From positions 62,001 through 126,000 of the forward strand of contig NZ_CP133091.1 in NCBI RefSeq assembly GCF_030908385.1: DNA of 64,000 nt, written 5' to 3'. A program made the translations under genes and the position numbers. The notes under the pieces are model-generated. The model did no database searches, was not told where the DNA came from, and was given only the letters and a program-made list of their open reading frames with translations. Of the stretch, positions 1 through 8,797 are shown in pieces. Source of the stretch: Mangrovimonas sp. YM274 (GTDB taxonomy: Bacteria; Bacteroidota; Bacteroidia; Flavobacteriales; Flavobacteriaceae). The first letter of the stretch is position 1; every line of letters begins with the position of its first letter.

Positions 1-26
1 ACGCTACCAGGCTGCGCTACATCCCG
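1..26 (-). tRNA. 5' part of a tRNA, probably tRNA-Pro, cut by the window edge
   Basis: Read on the minus strand, the first 26 bases form a tRNA 5' end: a seven-base acceptor strand CGGGATG, then TA, a GCGC D-stem and the D-loop CTGGTAGCG. The anticodon lies outside the window. A C1 start with CGG is typical of bacterial tRNA-Pro; initiator tRNA also starts with C but normally reads CGCGG. The identity is therefore inferred from the 5' end only. Confidence 0.7.
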
Positions 27-201
27 TTGTGACCTGTTGATTTTGAAATCAGCGACCAAAAATAAGCAACTGCCCCCTCTCTTCAAAACATAAAATCATC
101 AAAATTTTGAGGTATTTTAAAGTCCCCCCATCTTAACATCATTGTGCGATTGCCTTTTAAAACACATTGCCTAGAAAAGGAATAAAGCTATCACAATACC
201 C

Positions 202-972
202 TCAAGCCACCCCTGCCCAAGTATCCATAGCCCTAATTTGTGCCTTATAGGCTTTAGGGAGTAATAGGCTTTTGATAAGTCCATCTAAATATAGATGTCT
301 ACTGAGTTGGTATATAGGCACTGCAGGCCCTAACCAAGCAATTCCCTTGAATCCCAATAACTGTTTCACGTGAGTAGGCACTACCAACTTTTGGGCTTCC
401 AACAAAACTTGGTATCTGAAATTGCCCAAGTGTTTGCGATACTGCACAAACAGATCCTTGGTGTAGCTGCTTTGTTGAAGGTCATTCTTTAAATGGGACT
501 CCCGTACGGGCAACCAAACCTTATAATTGGACGGCAGTTCCTTAAGTCCCATACACAGGCCTACCCTATAAAATACGTTATACACCTCTTCTTGCTCCTC
601 GGGTGATAAGGGCCGCTCCAACAGTTCATAGGCCGCAATAGAATAATAGATGAGCATAAACAACACATCTCGATACGCCCAATCCGGAATAGTATCGCCA
701 CGGCTTTGCTCCACAGCTGTATGGATCTTCCGCATGGTATCAATAGCACGTTGCGCCTCAGGCGCTGAAGAAAACACAATGTTTCGGGCATAGGCCACCG
801 TAGAAAACAACCGCCCCAAAGGATCCTGTGGCAACTTCCCCGTAAAGTACAGCCAATCCACTGCCTTGTTAAGGGCAAACTCAGCAGAGGCCCCAGCAAA
901 AATAAACAGGATGGTATCGCTCTTGCCCCAGATACGGCGCACTACTGATGTTTTTGAAACGAAATACTCCAT
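202..972 (-). CDS. MpaB-like (DUF2236) oxygenase-family protein
   Basis: This 256-residue protein resembles the DUF2236/MpaB family, which includes heme-b oxygenases of the latex-clearing type. The family-like features are the N-terminal WGKSD..FIFAG segment, the DPLGRLFST stretch near residues 51-59 followed by the helical YARNIVFS segment, and a mostly helical remainder. There is no signal peptide, so the protein is probably cytosolic or peripheral. The ATG at 972 is the only sensible start. No operon partner is visible; the next gene, on the same strand, is about 190 bp away. The physiological substrate is unknown and the assignment is by family resemblance only. Confidence 0.65.
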   Translation of the reverse strand: MEYFVSKTSVVRRIWGKSDTILFIFAGASAEFALNKAVDWLYFTGKLPQDPLGRLFSTVAYARNIVFSSAPEAQRAIDTMRKIHTAVEQSRGDTIPDWAYRDVLFMLIYYSIAAYELLERPLSPEEQEEVYNVFYRVGLCMGLKELPSNYKVWLPVRESHLKNDLQQSSYTKDLFVQYRKHLGNFRYQVLLEAQKLVVPTHVKQLLGFKGIAWLGPAVPIYQLSRHLYLDGLIKSLLLPKAYKAQIRAMDTWAGVA

Positions 973-1165
973 GGTCTTGTGTTGAAACTCTAAGATACAG
1001 AATATTGGATAGAGAATTGGAGAAGAAGAAAGTCAAAAGTGTTTTAAAACCTAAGTAGATAGCTCACTTAAATTATATAAGAGGTAAAAAATCAAGAACT
1101 AACGACACAGGATGCCCATGATTTCAAACACCTGAAAAGCACTTTCAATCTTAAACCCTGCAACG

Positions 1166-1561
1166 CTATGATACTTCAGGAATCTCTTCAACCACCAATA
1201 GGGAACCTTTGGTATCAAAATAGCGAACGTTCATGTCTATCATATGGGTAGTCCACTTATACACACCTGCAGCGGCCGCCTGCTCGCAAAAGGTAGAATA
1301 ATCTGTTTGCCCCTGCTGATGGATCTTCAGTGCTTGTTTCAATACACCTGAAGAACTTTCTCCACTCACCGGTAACTCAGGATATTTGGAACCTGCATCA
1401 AGCATAAAATCCTGTAACCCGTAATATATGGTACGCCCATCGGCCACAAAATTATCATAGTGCGTCACCCCAATGGCCTTGAGGTCCTGCACAAACTGCG
1501 GGAAGTCGGCCCCACTTTTCACCTTCGCAAAGGCCTTATGAATTTGTTCTATTGTAAACAT
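1166..1561 (-). CDS. DUF1398 family protein
   Basis: This small 131-residue soluble protein matches the DUF1398 family. The visible pattern is an N-terminal FTIEQIHKAFAKVKSG segment, a central VTHYDNFVADGRTIYYG segment and a C-terminal YKWTTHMIDMNVRYFD block that ends near an acidic tail. Members are standalone single-domain proteins of about 120-140 residues, so this one is full length. No function is established; some databases call relatives phage envelope-like, which should not be taken as evidence of prophage because no other phage gene is present. It lies alone between an MpaB-like gene and tRNA-Asn. Confidence 0.7.
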   Translation of the reverse strand: MFTIEQIHKAFAKVKSGADFPQFVQDLKAIGVTHYDNFVADGRTIYYGLQDFMLDAGSKYPELPVSGESSSGVLKQALKIHQQGQTDYSTFCEQAAAAGVYKWTTHMIDMNVRYFDTKGSLLVVEEIPEVS

Positions 1562-1737
1562 TACAGTATTTCATTAAATAGTATCAAGGAAACTCAATCT
1601 ACCCCATACAATCATCCGCGGTTAAATACTCCTATAAGATGCTTAGGAAACGAAACAGTGAGTGAATTTTATACTAATTTAAGAAAATCGACTAGAAGAA
1701 AAGTTAAAAACAGACAAGTCTTTCAAAAGCATATAAA

Positions 1738-1766
1738 ACAAAAAAGCCATCATTTCTGATGGCTTT
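1738..1766 (-). terminator. Rho-independent terminator of tRNA-Asn
   Basis: A perfect 10-bp stem (AAAGCCATCA with TGATGGCTTT, loop of four) lies just 3' of tRNA-Asn. In the minus-strand reading it is followed by a run of T residues. Confidence 0.85.
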
Positions 1767-1777
1767 CTCTAAGCTTG

Positions 1778-1851
1778 CTCCCCCTCTTGGGCTCGAACCA
1801 AGGACCCTTTGATTAACAGTCAAATGCTCTAACCAACTGAGCTAAGGAGGA
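1778..1851 (-). tRNA. tRNA-Asn (GTT)
   Basis: On the minus strand this is a complete 74-nt cloverleaf. The acceptor stem is TCCTCCT/AGGGGGA, the D-arm contains AGCTCAGTTGGTTAGAGC, the anticodon loop CTGTTAA gives anticodon GTT, and the T-arm is CTTGG-TTCGAGC-CCAAG. The discriminator base is G and the 3' CCA is not encoded. A consensus Bacteroidota promoter lies upstream and a hairpin terminator downstream, so it appears to be a single-gene transcription unit. Confidence 0.97.
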
Positions 1852-1873
1852 GTGTTATTCGCTTTTGCGAGTG

Positions 1874-1906
1874 CAAATATAAGAGCTTTTTTTTGATTCG
1901 CACAAA
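1874..1906 (-). promoter_or_regulatory. promoter of tRNA-Asn
   Basis: On the minus strand a TTTG box (1906-1903) and a TATATTTG box (1881-1874) are separated by 21 bases, matching the Bacteroidota housekeeping promoter (TTTG, then TAnnTTTG). The tRNA 5' end is 22 bases beyond the -7 box. Confidence 0.75.
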
Positions 1907-1924
1907 CTTTTTTTAAAAAAAATT

Positions 1925-3265
1925 TTATTTAAATATCGCTTTAAAAATATCGTTTCCGTTTGCGAATAAAACCAGCGCTATAAGTATAAAGAAACCAACC
2001 ATTTGCGCACGCTCCAAGAATTTTTCGCTTGGCGCTCTTCCTGAAACCATTTCGTACAACAAAAACATAACATGCCCTCCATCCAAGGCTGGAATCGGTA
2101 ATAAATTCAAAACTCCAAGCATGATGGATAGAAACGCCGTCAAGGCCCAAAAGTCCTGCCAGCTCCACGTACCTGGGAATACATCATAAATAGCTTTAAA
2201 GCCTCCCACTCCTTTATAGGCACCTGTTTTAGGATTAAAAATCTTCTTCAATTGCTCTCCATAACCATATATCTGGTCCTTAAACTTCACAAATCCTACA
2301 GCAAAGCTTTCTCCAAAACCATATTCTTTTTTGATGACATCGTAATATCCGGCCGCTTCAATATCGCTCAAATCTCCACCAGCCAAAATTTCCATCTTAC
2401 CTTCAGGACTAATTTGTAATTGTTTGTTTATAGTTTTCCCATCGCGAAAAATCCCCACATTAACGGTTTGACCTTTAAACTGGGACGTAACCCCCTCTAT
2501 TTGGTCATAATATTTTAAGGAGACACCATTAATTTGAGTAATGATATCCTTTGGCAACAATCCAGCTGATTTATTGATGGACGTATCTGGCACCTTGCCT
2601 ACCACAAATGGAAAACGCAACCCGAAAAAGCTCTTGCTTTCACCATCACTTAACTTTCCTAAAAAGTCCTCTGGCAAAGCAATATCTTTCGTTTCATTTC
2701 CTCTTTCAATGGTTAAGGTTTCTGCCGAAATTACTTTACGTCGTATTTCAGACACGTAATTTATAGGCTCACCATTAATGGCCACCACTTTATCCCCCGT
2801 CTCAATACCCAAATCGGTCAAAATAGGATTGGTCACCACATAGCCATCTTGTACACTATGGGCATCGATATCCACATCGCCAAAAGCAAAGGACAAAAAC
2901 ACGTAAATAACATAGGCCAAAATAAAGTTAACCGTTACCCCTCCCAACATGATAATCAAACGTTGCCATGCTGGTTTACTTCGGAATTCCCAAGGTTGCG
3001 GTTCCTGGGCCATTTGATCGGTATCCATGCTTTCGTCAATCATACCGGCAATCTTCACATAACCACCTAAAGGCAACCAACCAATACCGTAGACGGTTTC
3101 ACCTATTTTCTTTTTAAACAATGAAAATTTTATATCGAAGAAAAGGTAGAATTTCTCTACTCGGGTCTTGAATAATTTTGCGGGGATAAAATGCCCTAAC
3201 TCATGCAGTACGATAAGAAGGGATAAACTCAATAAGAATTGAGAGATTTTGATGATAAATTCCAT
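1925..3265 (-). CDS. rseP: RIP metalloprotease RseP (site-2 protease)
   Basis: This is an inner-membrane zinc protease that cleaves transmembrane anti-sigma factors and signal peptides. The 446-residue protein carries the HELGH zinc motif at residues 21-25 inside the first membrane segment, a central periplasmic region with PDZ-like repeats (roughly residues 125-300), and the second metal-site motif LLPIPALDGGH near residue 395 in a C-terminal membrane segment. Length and order fit the family. The window also contains two ECF sigma loci with membrane anti-sigma partners, which are plausible substrates, though this is inference. The minus-strand start at 3265 is 71 bp from the upstream peptidase gene. 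Confidence 0.95.
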   Translation of the reverse strand: MEFIIKISQFLLSLSLLIVLHELGHFIPAKLFKTRVEKFYLFFDIKFSLFKKKIGETVYGIGWLPLGGYVKIAGMIDESMDTDQMAQEPQPWEFRSKPAWQRLIIMLGGVTVNFILAYVIYVFLSFAFGDVDIDAHSVQDGYVVTNPILTDLGIETGDKVVAINGEPINYVSEIRRKVISAETLTIERGNETKDIALPEDFLGKLSDGESKSFFGLRFPFVVGKVPDTSINKSAGLLPKDIITQINGVSLKYYDQIEGVTSQFKGQTVNVGIFRDGKTINKQLQISPEGKMEILAGGDLSDIEAAGYYDVIKKEYGFGESFAVGFVKFKDQIYGYGEQLKKIFNPKTGAYKGVGGFKAIYDVFPGTWSWQDFWALTAFLSIMLGVLNLLPIPALDGGHVMFLLYEMVSGRAPSEKFLERAQMVGFFILIALVLFANGNDIFKAIFK

Positions 3266-3336
3266 GTATCTCTATAAAAATTTAAGGAACAAAAATAGTC
3301 TTTTAGTGCTATTTAGAAAATTCAGTAGGGGTTTCA

Positions 3337-5274
3337 CTAGTTTTTTAACACCGATTTATTAACGATGCCTTTATTAGTCGTTAGTTTCACAAAAAACATA
3401 CCAACACTGAAAGGTGTCAGGTCTATGCTTGATGTGTCAGCACTTCTTAGAATCAATTGTCCTAACGGATCGTATACATCTACCGAGGTAACCGTAACAT
3501 TATCAGGTTTTTCAATATATAAAATTAAATTAGTTGGGTTGGGATATAAACGCAATTCATTGGCCAATGCCAAATCGGCAACACCTAAGGTGACATTATT
3601 ATTTTTACTAATAAGGTCAGACTCCGGATCAAACAATACTTCACTTACTACAAAGCTAACCGGTTGGGAAAATAATTGCCCATTACTTGTATTATCGAGC
3701 ACCACGTCCAACACCTCCCCTTCCGTTCCAATCAAACGAACCGGTACCGGCGCTTCAAAAAAGCTCACGCTGGGATCACTTTGCTCTTGATATATTTCTA
3801 TTTCGAATGTGGTCTCCGACGGCTGCGAACAATTTAAAGTATACGTTGGATAACCTTCATGATACACCCAATCATCAAAAAATTCAGTCAAATCATCGCC
3901 ACTGGCGCTTTCCATAATCTGAACAAAATCCTCCGTTTTGGCATAGGCATAAGCATGGTTCTCATCGGCCAAATAATTATTTAACCCTTGATAAAAATCC
4001 GTATCACCCACTTTTTTTCGCAACATATGCAATACCATAGCCCCTTTATTATAGGAGAGACGGCTACTGAAAATTCGGCTCACATTTAAGGTATCTGCAT
4101 CGGCGAGGTACACCGCTCCATTTGGCAAAGAGGTAATGGAATTTACACGTTGCGCCTTCCAGGTCACAAAATCTGAAGGTTCATCGAAATCCTCTATAAC
4201 CAATCCCGACAAATAGGTCGCAAAGCCTTCATTTAACCAAATATCTTTCCAACTACCACAGGTAATCTTATTTCCAAACCATTGGTGGGCCAATTCATGG
4301 GCAATCAAATTCCTCCCGAAACTCCCCATAAAGGATACCGTGGTATGCTCCATACCGCCTCCCCATCCAAATTGGGCATGTCCATATTTTTCAAGAGCAA
4401 AAGGATATTCCTCAAATAACTCCGTAAACAGCTCCATAATATCTACAGTGATTTCTGTATTGACCTGTGCTGAGGCCAAATTTTCAGGATACACATAATT
4501 AACGATATCAAAAGGAGCGCCATTATTGTCTACCGTATGGCTATACACCTCATAATTGGTCACTGCCATTGCCACCAAATAAGCAGGAATAGGGTACCGG
4601 TGCTTAAAGTGGGTTGTTTTGGTGTCCGTATCTAAAACCTGACTTTGTTCCACCCCATTGGCAACAGCAATATAGGCTTCATTATCTGGATTGAATTTTG
4701 GCGTGGTTATAAATACATCCAAAGAATCGGCCTTATCATTTAGATCCTGCTTACAGGGCCACCAGCCCTTGGCTCCATAAGGTTCCGACAAGGTCCAAAT
4801 GATAGGATCTCCACTATGGCTAGACTGTTCAAACGACCCAAAACCAGTACTGACTGGATTACCAGAATACGTAATCGTTAAGGAATCCAACACCCCTGCG
4901 TTGATGGTTTCCGACAAAGTGATCACCAATTCATCATTGGCCTCCTGGATAAAAGTTTGAGACACCCCATTCTTCAACACCTCAGTCACGACCATATCCT
5001 CCACTAAATCGAAATAAACTTGCGTCAGGGTTTCTTTCGCCTCAAAATAAGTAGTCACCTCCCCTTCTATAAAGGCCTCCTCGGGATCTACCGTAAATTC
5101 CAAACGGTGGTATTTCAAATCGTAGTTACCGGTATTAACACTGGAAACTGACATCATTTGAGTAAGGGCTGCCTTGGCTTCCGTGATACTAATCTCTTCC
5201 AAAGTAGTCTCAAAATCCTGAGCAAAGCCCATCAAGGAAGTCAGAAAACAGAACAGGGGTAAAACTTGTTTCAT
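3337..5274 (-). CDS. secreted M1 family metallopeptidase with type IX sorting domain
   Basis: This is a zinc aminopeptidase of the gluzincin M1 family. An N-terminal signal peptide (MKQVLPLFCFLTSLMGFAQ) precedes the N-terminal beta domain, the substrate-recognition GGGMEHT loop, the zinc motif HELAHQWFG near residue 326 and the third ligand in NEGFATYLSG about 20 residues later. The last ~75 residues form a type A C-terminal sorting domain (LRLYPNPTN...GMFFVKLTTNKG), which marks substrates of the Bacteroidota type IX secretion system, so the enzyme is exported and probably cell-surface attached or released. ATG at 5274 is preferred over an upstream in-frame TTG because it gives a clean signal peptide. 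Confidence 0.93.
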   Translation of the reverse strand: MKQVLPLFCFLTSLMGFAQDFETTLEEISITEAKAALTQMMSVSSVNTGNYDLKYHRLEFTVDPEEAFIEGEVTTYFEAKETLTQVYFDLVEDMVVTEVLKNGVSQTFIQEANDELVITLSETINAGVLDSLTITYSGNPVSTGFGSFEQSSHSGDPIIWTLSEPYGAKGWWPCKQDLNDKADSLDVFITTPKFNPDNEAYIAVANGVEQSQVLDTDTKTTHFKHRYPIPAYLVAMAVTNYEVYSHTVDNNGAPFDIVNYVYPENLASAQVNTEITVDIMELFTELFEEYPFALEKYGHAQFGWGGGMEHTTVSFMGSFGRNLIAHELAHQWFGNKITCGSWKDIWLNEGFATYLSGLVIEDFDEPSDFVTWKAQRVNSITSLPNGAVYLADADTLNVSRIFSSRLSYNKGAMVLHMLRKKVGDTDFYQGLNNYLADENHAYAYAKTEDFVQIMESASGDDLTEFFDDWVYHEGYPTYTLNCSQPSETTFEIEIYQEQSDPSVSFFEAPVPVRLIGTEGEVLDVVLDNTSNGQLFSQPVSFVVSEVLFDPESDLISKNNNVTLGVADLALANELRLYPNPTNLILYIEKPDNVTVTSVDVYDPLGQLILRSADTSSIDLTPFSVGMFFVKLTTNKGIVNKSVLKN

Positions 5275-5381
5275 CCGCAATCGAATTTATGGTGTTATAA
5301 CGCGCTGGTCATGAAGTGAAACTCACAACCTTAACTGGTTAATATTGCTGTTAAAAATAGTATTTTCTTATGATTGTGTCG

Positions 5382-5389
5382 TATTTTTG
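5382..5389 (+). promoter_or_regulatory. putative -7 box for the SCO gene
   Basis: TATTTTTG matches the Bacteroidota TAnnTTTG box and lies 39 bases before the ATG at 5429. No clear -33 box is visible at the usual distance. Confidence 0.4.
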
Positions 5390-5428
5390 CACTCAAATCT
5401 TACGGTAACGCCCAAATACAACTTATTG

Positions 5429-6100
5429 ATGTTATCCTTTTTGAAAGCCTATAAAAACTTTGGAATTGCACTTCTAGTGCTTTCCTTGATTATCATTTCC
5501 ATATTTTATTCTATCCTAAAACCGAAACGGGTTTTACCCGTTTTTCAACCCGCCATGGTCAATTATGAAATGGTTGACAGCTCGATCCAACACCAAAAGA
5601 AATACCATACCATTGCCGATTTCAGCTTGACAAACCAAAACGGCCAGACGGTAACTCAGGAAGATTATAAGGACAAAATCTACGTGGCCGATTTCTTCTT
5701 TACCACCTGTCAAACCATATGTCCCATCATGACAGACCATATGGCGCAAATACAGGAAGCCACTAAGAATGATGAGGACATCATGCTCCTATCACATTCA
5801 GTAACCCCGCAAATAGACAGTGTGGACCAGTTGAAACGCTATGCCCTAAAAAAAGGTGTGAACGATGCCAAGTGGAATTTGGTTACAGGAGATAAAAAAC
5901 AAATCTATGAACTGGCACGCAAAAGTTACCTTGCCGTAAAAACCGATGGCAATGGGGATGCCTACGACATGATCCATACAGAAAATTTTATGCTCATCGA
6001 CAAAAAGCGGCAAATTCGTGGTTTTTACGACGGTACCAAACAGGAAGACATCCAGCGTTTGCTGGAAGACATCCAAACCCTTAAACAAGAATACCATTAG
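5429..6100 (+). CDS. SCO family thioredoxin-like copper protein
   Basis: SCO1/SenC proteins act at the membrane in copper delivery to cytochrome c oxidase or in redox protection. This one has a single N-terminal membrane anchor (IALLVLSLIIISIFYSIL) and a thioredoxin-fold domain containing the copper-binding TCQTICP motif, in which the two cysteines are three residues apart. The distal histidine lies in the DMIHTENFMLID segment. ATG at 5429 is preferred to an earlier in-frame codon because it places the anchor at the N-terminus; the mature length of about 220 residues fits the family. It is followed by a hairpin that overlaps the feoA promoter. Confidence 0.9.
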   Translation: MLSFLKAYKNFGIALLVLSLIIISIFYSILKPKRVLPVFQPAMVNYEMVDSSIQHQKKYHTIADFSLTNQNGQTVTQEDYKDKIYVADFFFTTCQTICPIMTDHMAQIQEATKNDEDIMLLSHSVTPQIDSVDQLKRYALKKGVNDAKWNLVTGDKKQIYELARKSYLAVKTDGNGDAYDMIHTENFMLIDKKRQIRGFYDGTKQEDIQRLLEDIQTLKQEYH

Positions 6101-6104
6101 TTTT

Positions 6105-6147
6105 ATAGGGCACAATTTTTCTACCCTGAATATTTGCCCTATTTTTG
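6105..6147 (+). terminator. hairpin after the SCO gene overlapping the feoA promoter box
   Basis: ATAGGGCA (6105-6112) pairs perfectly with TGCCCTAT (6135-6142), leaving a 22-base loop, and is followed by TTTTG. The same T-run forms TATTTTTG (6140-6147), a TAnnTTTG-type -7 box positioned for feoA. The end of one transcript and the promoter of the next therefore appear to share sequence. Confidence 0.55.
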
Positions 6148-6173
6148 CTTCTTTAAAATAAATCTAAATAAGC

Positions 6174-6407
6174 TTGCAGGTTACTTTAGCACATTTAAAA
6201 CGAGGACAAACAGGCATCATCAAAGATGTCTCTTCCATACATATTCCCTTAAAACTTCTCGAAATGGGTTGTTTACCAGGAAATATGGTTGAATTGGTAC
6301 AAGTGGCCCCATTTTCAGACCCTTTGTATTTGAACATCAATGGGTCGCATTTGGCCATTAGAAAAGAAACTGCAGCACACATATTAATTGAAATCACCAA
6401 TGGGTAA
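6174..6407 (+). CDS. feoA: FeoA domain protein
   Basis: FeoA is a small SH3-like cytosolic protein that supports the ferrous iron permease FeoB. The 77-residue product shows the family pattern LKRGQTGIIKD, the central LKLLEMGCLPG turn and the C-terminal GSHLAIRKETAAHILIE strand. The reading frame has a stop codon (TAA at 6165-6167) three codons upstream, and the only plausible initiator is the TTG at 6174, so the start codon is non-standard. The gene overlaps feoB by 8 bp, which suggests translational coupling. A standalone FeoA next to full-length FeoB is the classical iron-uptake arrangement. Confidence 0.92.
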   Translation: MQVTLAHLKRGQTGIIKDVSSIHIPLKLLEMGCLPGNMVELVQVAPFSDPLYLNINGSHLAIRKETAAHILIEITNG

Positions 6408-8499
6408 GCAGATCAATGTCGCTTTAATAGGAAACCCCAACACCGGTAAAACCTCCGTATTCAATGCCCTTACCGGACTAAACCAAAAGGTTGGAAACTA
6501 CCCAGGTATTACTGTTGAAAAGAAAGAAGGCGTTTGCAAATTACCTCGAGGTGTCAAAGCTCATATCATTGATTTACCGGGAACCTACAGTTTGAACGCC
6601 TCCTCTCTGGATGAAAATGTGGTGATTGAGCTTCTCCTTAATAAAAACGACAAGGACTTTCCGGATGTCGCCGTAGTGGTGAGCGATGTGGAAAATCTAA
6701 AGCGCAACCTGCTATTGTTCACCCAAATCAAAGACCTCGAAATCCCTACCATATTGGTTATCAATATGGCCGACAGGATGGCATACAAGGGCATTTCTTT
6801 GGATATCGATGTTTTGGAAAAAGAACTGAATACCAAAATTGCCCTGGTTAGTACCCGTAAAAATATGGGTATTGACAAGCTCAAGGAACTTATCACCAAT
6901 TTTAGGGAATTGTCTACCCAACCATGCCTCGATGCCAGTGATATTGACCACGATTATTTTTCGAGATTGAAATCGGCCTTTCCCAACCAGTTGCTATATA
7001 AACTTTGGTTGGTAATCACCCAGGATGTAAACTTTGGAAACGTTAGCAGAAAGGAAGTAGATGCTTTGGACGATTTTAAAACCAAAAGCAAAAACGACTT
7101 AAAACGCCTTCAACAAAAGGAAACCATAAAGCGTTACCAATTTATCAATAACGCTCTTAAAAAAGGACAAACCATAGATTTGGCTACTGCCAAGGATTTA
7201 AGAATAAAACTAGACCGCATTCTTACGCATAAAGTATGGGGCTATCTCATTTTCTTCCTGATCCTACTCACCATGTTTCAGGCAATTTATGATTGGTCAA
7301 GTATCCCTATGGATTTTATCGATGGCCTATTCGCCTCAATGAGCGAATGGACCAAAGACCATTTACCACAGGGACAATTCACTAATTTAATTGCCGAGGG
7401 AATCATTCCTGGACTGGGCGGCATCGTCATCTTTATTCCACAAATTGCCTTTTTATTCCTTTTTATTTCCATTTTAGAAGAAACAGGTTATATGAGTCGC
7501 GTGGTATTCCTTATGGACCGCATCATGCGTCGTTTTGGCCTTAGCGGCAAAAGCGTAGTCCCTCTTATTTCAGGAACCGCCTGTGCGATACCTGCTGTAA
7601 TGGCCACCCGTAATATTGAAAGCTGGAAGGAACGCCTTATCACTATCCTGGTAACCCCTTTTACCACCTGTTCCGCAAGGCTTCCCGTATACCTCATCAT
7701 CATCTCTTTGGTGATTCCAAAAGGACGGTTTTTAGGACTAGGATATCAAGCCATGACCCTAATGCTCCTATACCTTATCGGTTTTGGTGCGGCCATTGGT
7801 TCTGCCTATCTATTAAATAGAGTCTTAAAAATTAAGAGTCGTTCGTTTTTTGTGGTAGAAATGCCCAATTACAAATTACCTCTATTTAAGAATGTAGCCT
7901 TAACGGTGATTGAAAAAACCAAGAGCTTTGTATTTGGTGCCGGTAAAATTATTTTAGCCATTTCCATCATTTTATGGTTTTTGGCGTCCTACGGCCCTGG
8001 CGACGATTTTAATAATGCCGAGGCTATTGTAACCTCCCAATTCTCACAGGAACATTTGGAAGAAGAAGCCCTTCAACAACATATTGCCTCCTATAAACTA
8101 GAACACAGCTTTATTGGATTGGCGGGAAGAGCTATTGAACCTGTTATACAACCTTTGGGCTATGATTGGAAAATAGGCATCGCCATTTTGAGCTCCTTTG
8201 CTGCCAGAGAAGTATTTGTTGGCACCTTAGCGACTATTTACAGTGTGGGAAGTGATGAAGAAGAAACCATTAAAAATAGAATGGCTGGTGAAGTCAATCC
8301 TATTTTAGGGACACCATTGTTCAATTTTGCATCAGGGATTTCCTTATTGCTGTTCTACGCCTTTGCCATGCAATGTATGAGCACCTTAGCCGTGGTAAAA
8401 CGCGAAACCAATAGTTGGAAGTGGCCATCCCTACAATTGGTGGTAATGAGTAGCTTTGCTTATGCAATAGCGCTTATTGCCTTTCAAGTGCTTAAGTAA
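6400..8499 (+). CDS. feoB: ferrous iron transporter FeoB, full length
   Basis: This is a GTPase-coupled Fe(II) permease of the inner membrane. The start at 6400 overlaps feoA and gives a 699-residue protein. G1 (GNPNTGKT) is at residues 11-18, followed by the DLPGTYSL G3 motif, NMADR as G4, a helical GDI-like linker to about residue 280, and then the permease with two Gate domains. The first Gate contains GTACAIPAVMATR; the C-terminal half holds the AAREVFVGTL and AMQCMSTLAVVKRE motifs with a conserved Cys. A small Cys-rich membrane protein follows at once, completing a three-gene feo operon. A second, split FeoB occurs at 14-16 kb. Confidence 0.97.
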   Translation: MGKQINVALIGNPNTGKTSVFNALTGLNQKVGNYPGITVEKKEGVCKLPRGVKAHIIDLPGTYSLNASSLDENVVIELLLNKNDKDFPDVAVVVSDVENLKRNLLLFTQIKDLEIPTILVINMADRMAYKGISLDIDVLEKELNTKIALVSTRKNMGIDKLKELITNFRELSTQPCLDASDIDHDYFSRLKSAFPNQLLYKLWLVITQDVNFGNVSRKEVDALDDFKTKSKNDLKRLQQKETIKRYQFINNALKKGQTIDLATAKDLRIKLDRILTHKVWGYLIFFLILLTMFQAIYDWSSIPMDFIDGLFASMSEWTKDHLPQGQFTNLIAEGIIPGLGGIVIFIPQIAFLFLFISILEETGYMSRVVFLMDRIMRRFGLSGKSVVPLISGTACAIPAVMATRNIESWKERLITILVTPFTTCSARLPVYLIIISLVIPKGRFLGLGYQAMTLMLLYLIGFGAAIGSAYLLNRVLKIKSRSFFVVEMPNYKLPLFKNVALTVIEKTKSFVFGAGKIILAISIILWFLASYGPGDDFNNAEAIVTSQFSQEHLEEEALQQHIASYKLEHSFIGLAGRAIEPVIQPLGYDWKIGIAILSSFAAREVFVGTLATIYSVGSDEEETIKNRMAGEVNPILGTPLFNFASGISLLLFYAFAMQCMSTLAVVKRETNSWKWPSLQLVVMSSFAYAIALIAFQVLK

Positions 8500-8529
8500 G
8501 GAAGCTCCCAAAATAAAGACTAAAAATTT

Positions 8530-8664
8530 ATGAATACCTTCATTCAAAACATCTTAGTAATTACCGCCTTAGTCTTGGCGGTTGCCTTCTTGGCCAAGAA
8601 GTTCTTTTGGACCAAAAAAGCACCTACTAAAGGTTGTGGTAAAGATGATTGCGGCTGTCATTAA
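8530..8664 (+). CDS. FeoB-associated Cys-rich membrane protein, 44 residues
   Basis: Thirty bases after feoB an ATG opens a 44-codon frame. One hydrophobic helix (NILVITALVLAVAFLAKKFF) is followed by a basic linker and a C-terminal GCGKDDCGCH cluster with three cysteines and a terminal histidine. Short single-span proteins with such a tail are a known FeoB-linked family, sometimes treated as the FeoC equivalent outside Enterobacteria. The tail could bind iron or an Fe-S cluster, but that is inference. Its tight position and the intact family layout make it a real gene despite its length. Confidence 0.85.
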   Translation: MNTFIQNILVITALVLAVAFLAKKFFWTKKAPTKGCGKDDCGCH

Positions 8665-8797
8665 AAAAACTTCTTTTACAATTCTATACAGACTCAAGAC
8701 CGTTTCACTTTTAGACTAAAGACAAAAAACTTTTAGGAAGACAAAAGCACTTTCTTTATTCTAAAAAACTTCAAACTAGTACACAAAAACCAACTAC
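8665..8797. other. AT-rich spacer before the first leader copy
   Basis: No gene, RNA or clear hairpin is recognised. Several AAAAACTT-like runs occur, and TACGG-TTTTT-CCGTA (8795-8809) makes a perfect 5-bp inverted repeat at its right end. Leader copy 2 keeps only the right half of that dyad. Confidence 0.5.

Noticed and set aside
561-899. Minus-strand frame of 112 codons inside the MpaB-like gene
   Set aside because: It lies wholly within the larger conserved-looking 256-residue gene in another frame, and its product is compositionally odd with no motif.
1166-1561. Prophage remnant suggested by the phage-envelope label attached to some DUF1398 proteins
   Set aside because: No integrase, capsid, tail or lysis gene is nearby and the gene is flanked by housekeeping loci.
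1460-1759. Plus-strand frame of 99 codons
   Set aside because: It overlaps the start of the DUF1398 gene and runs into the tRNA-Asn terminator hairpin. The product has no recognisable pattern.
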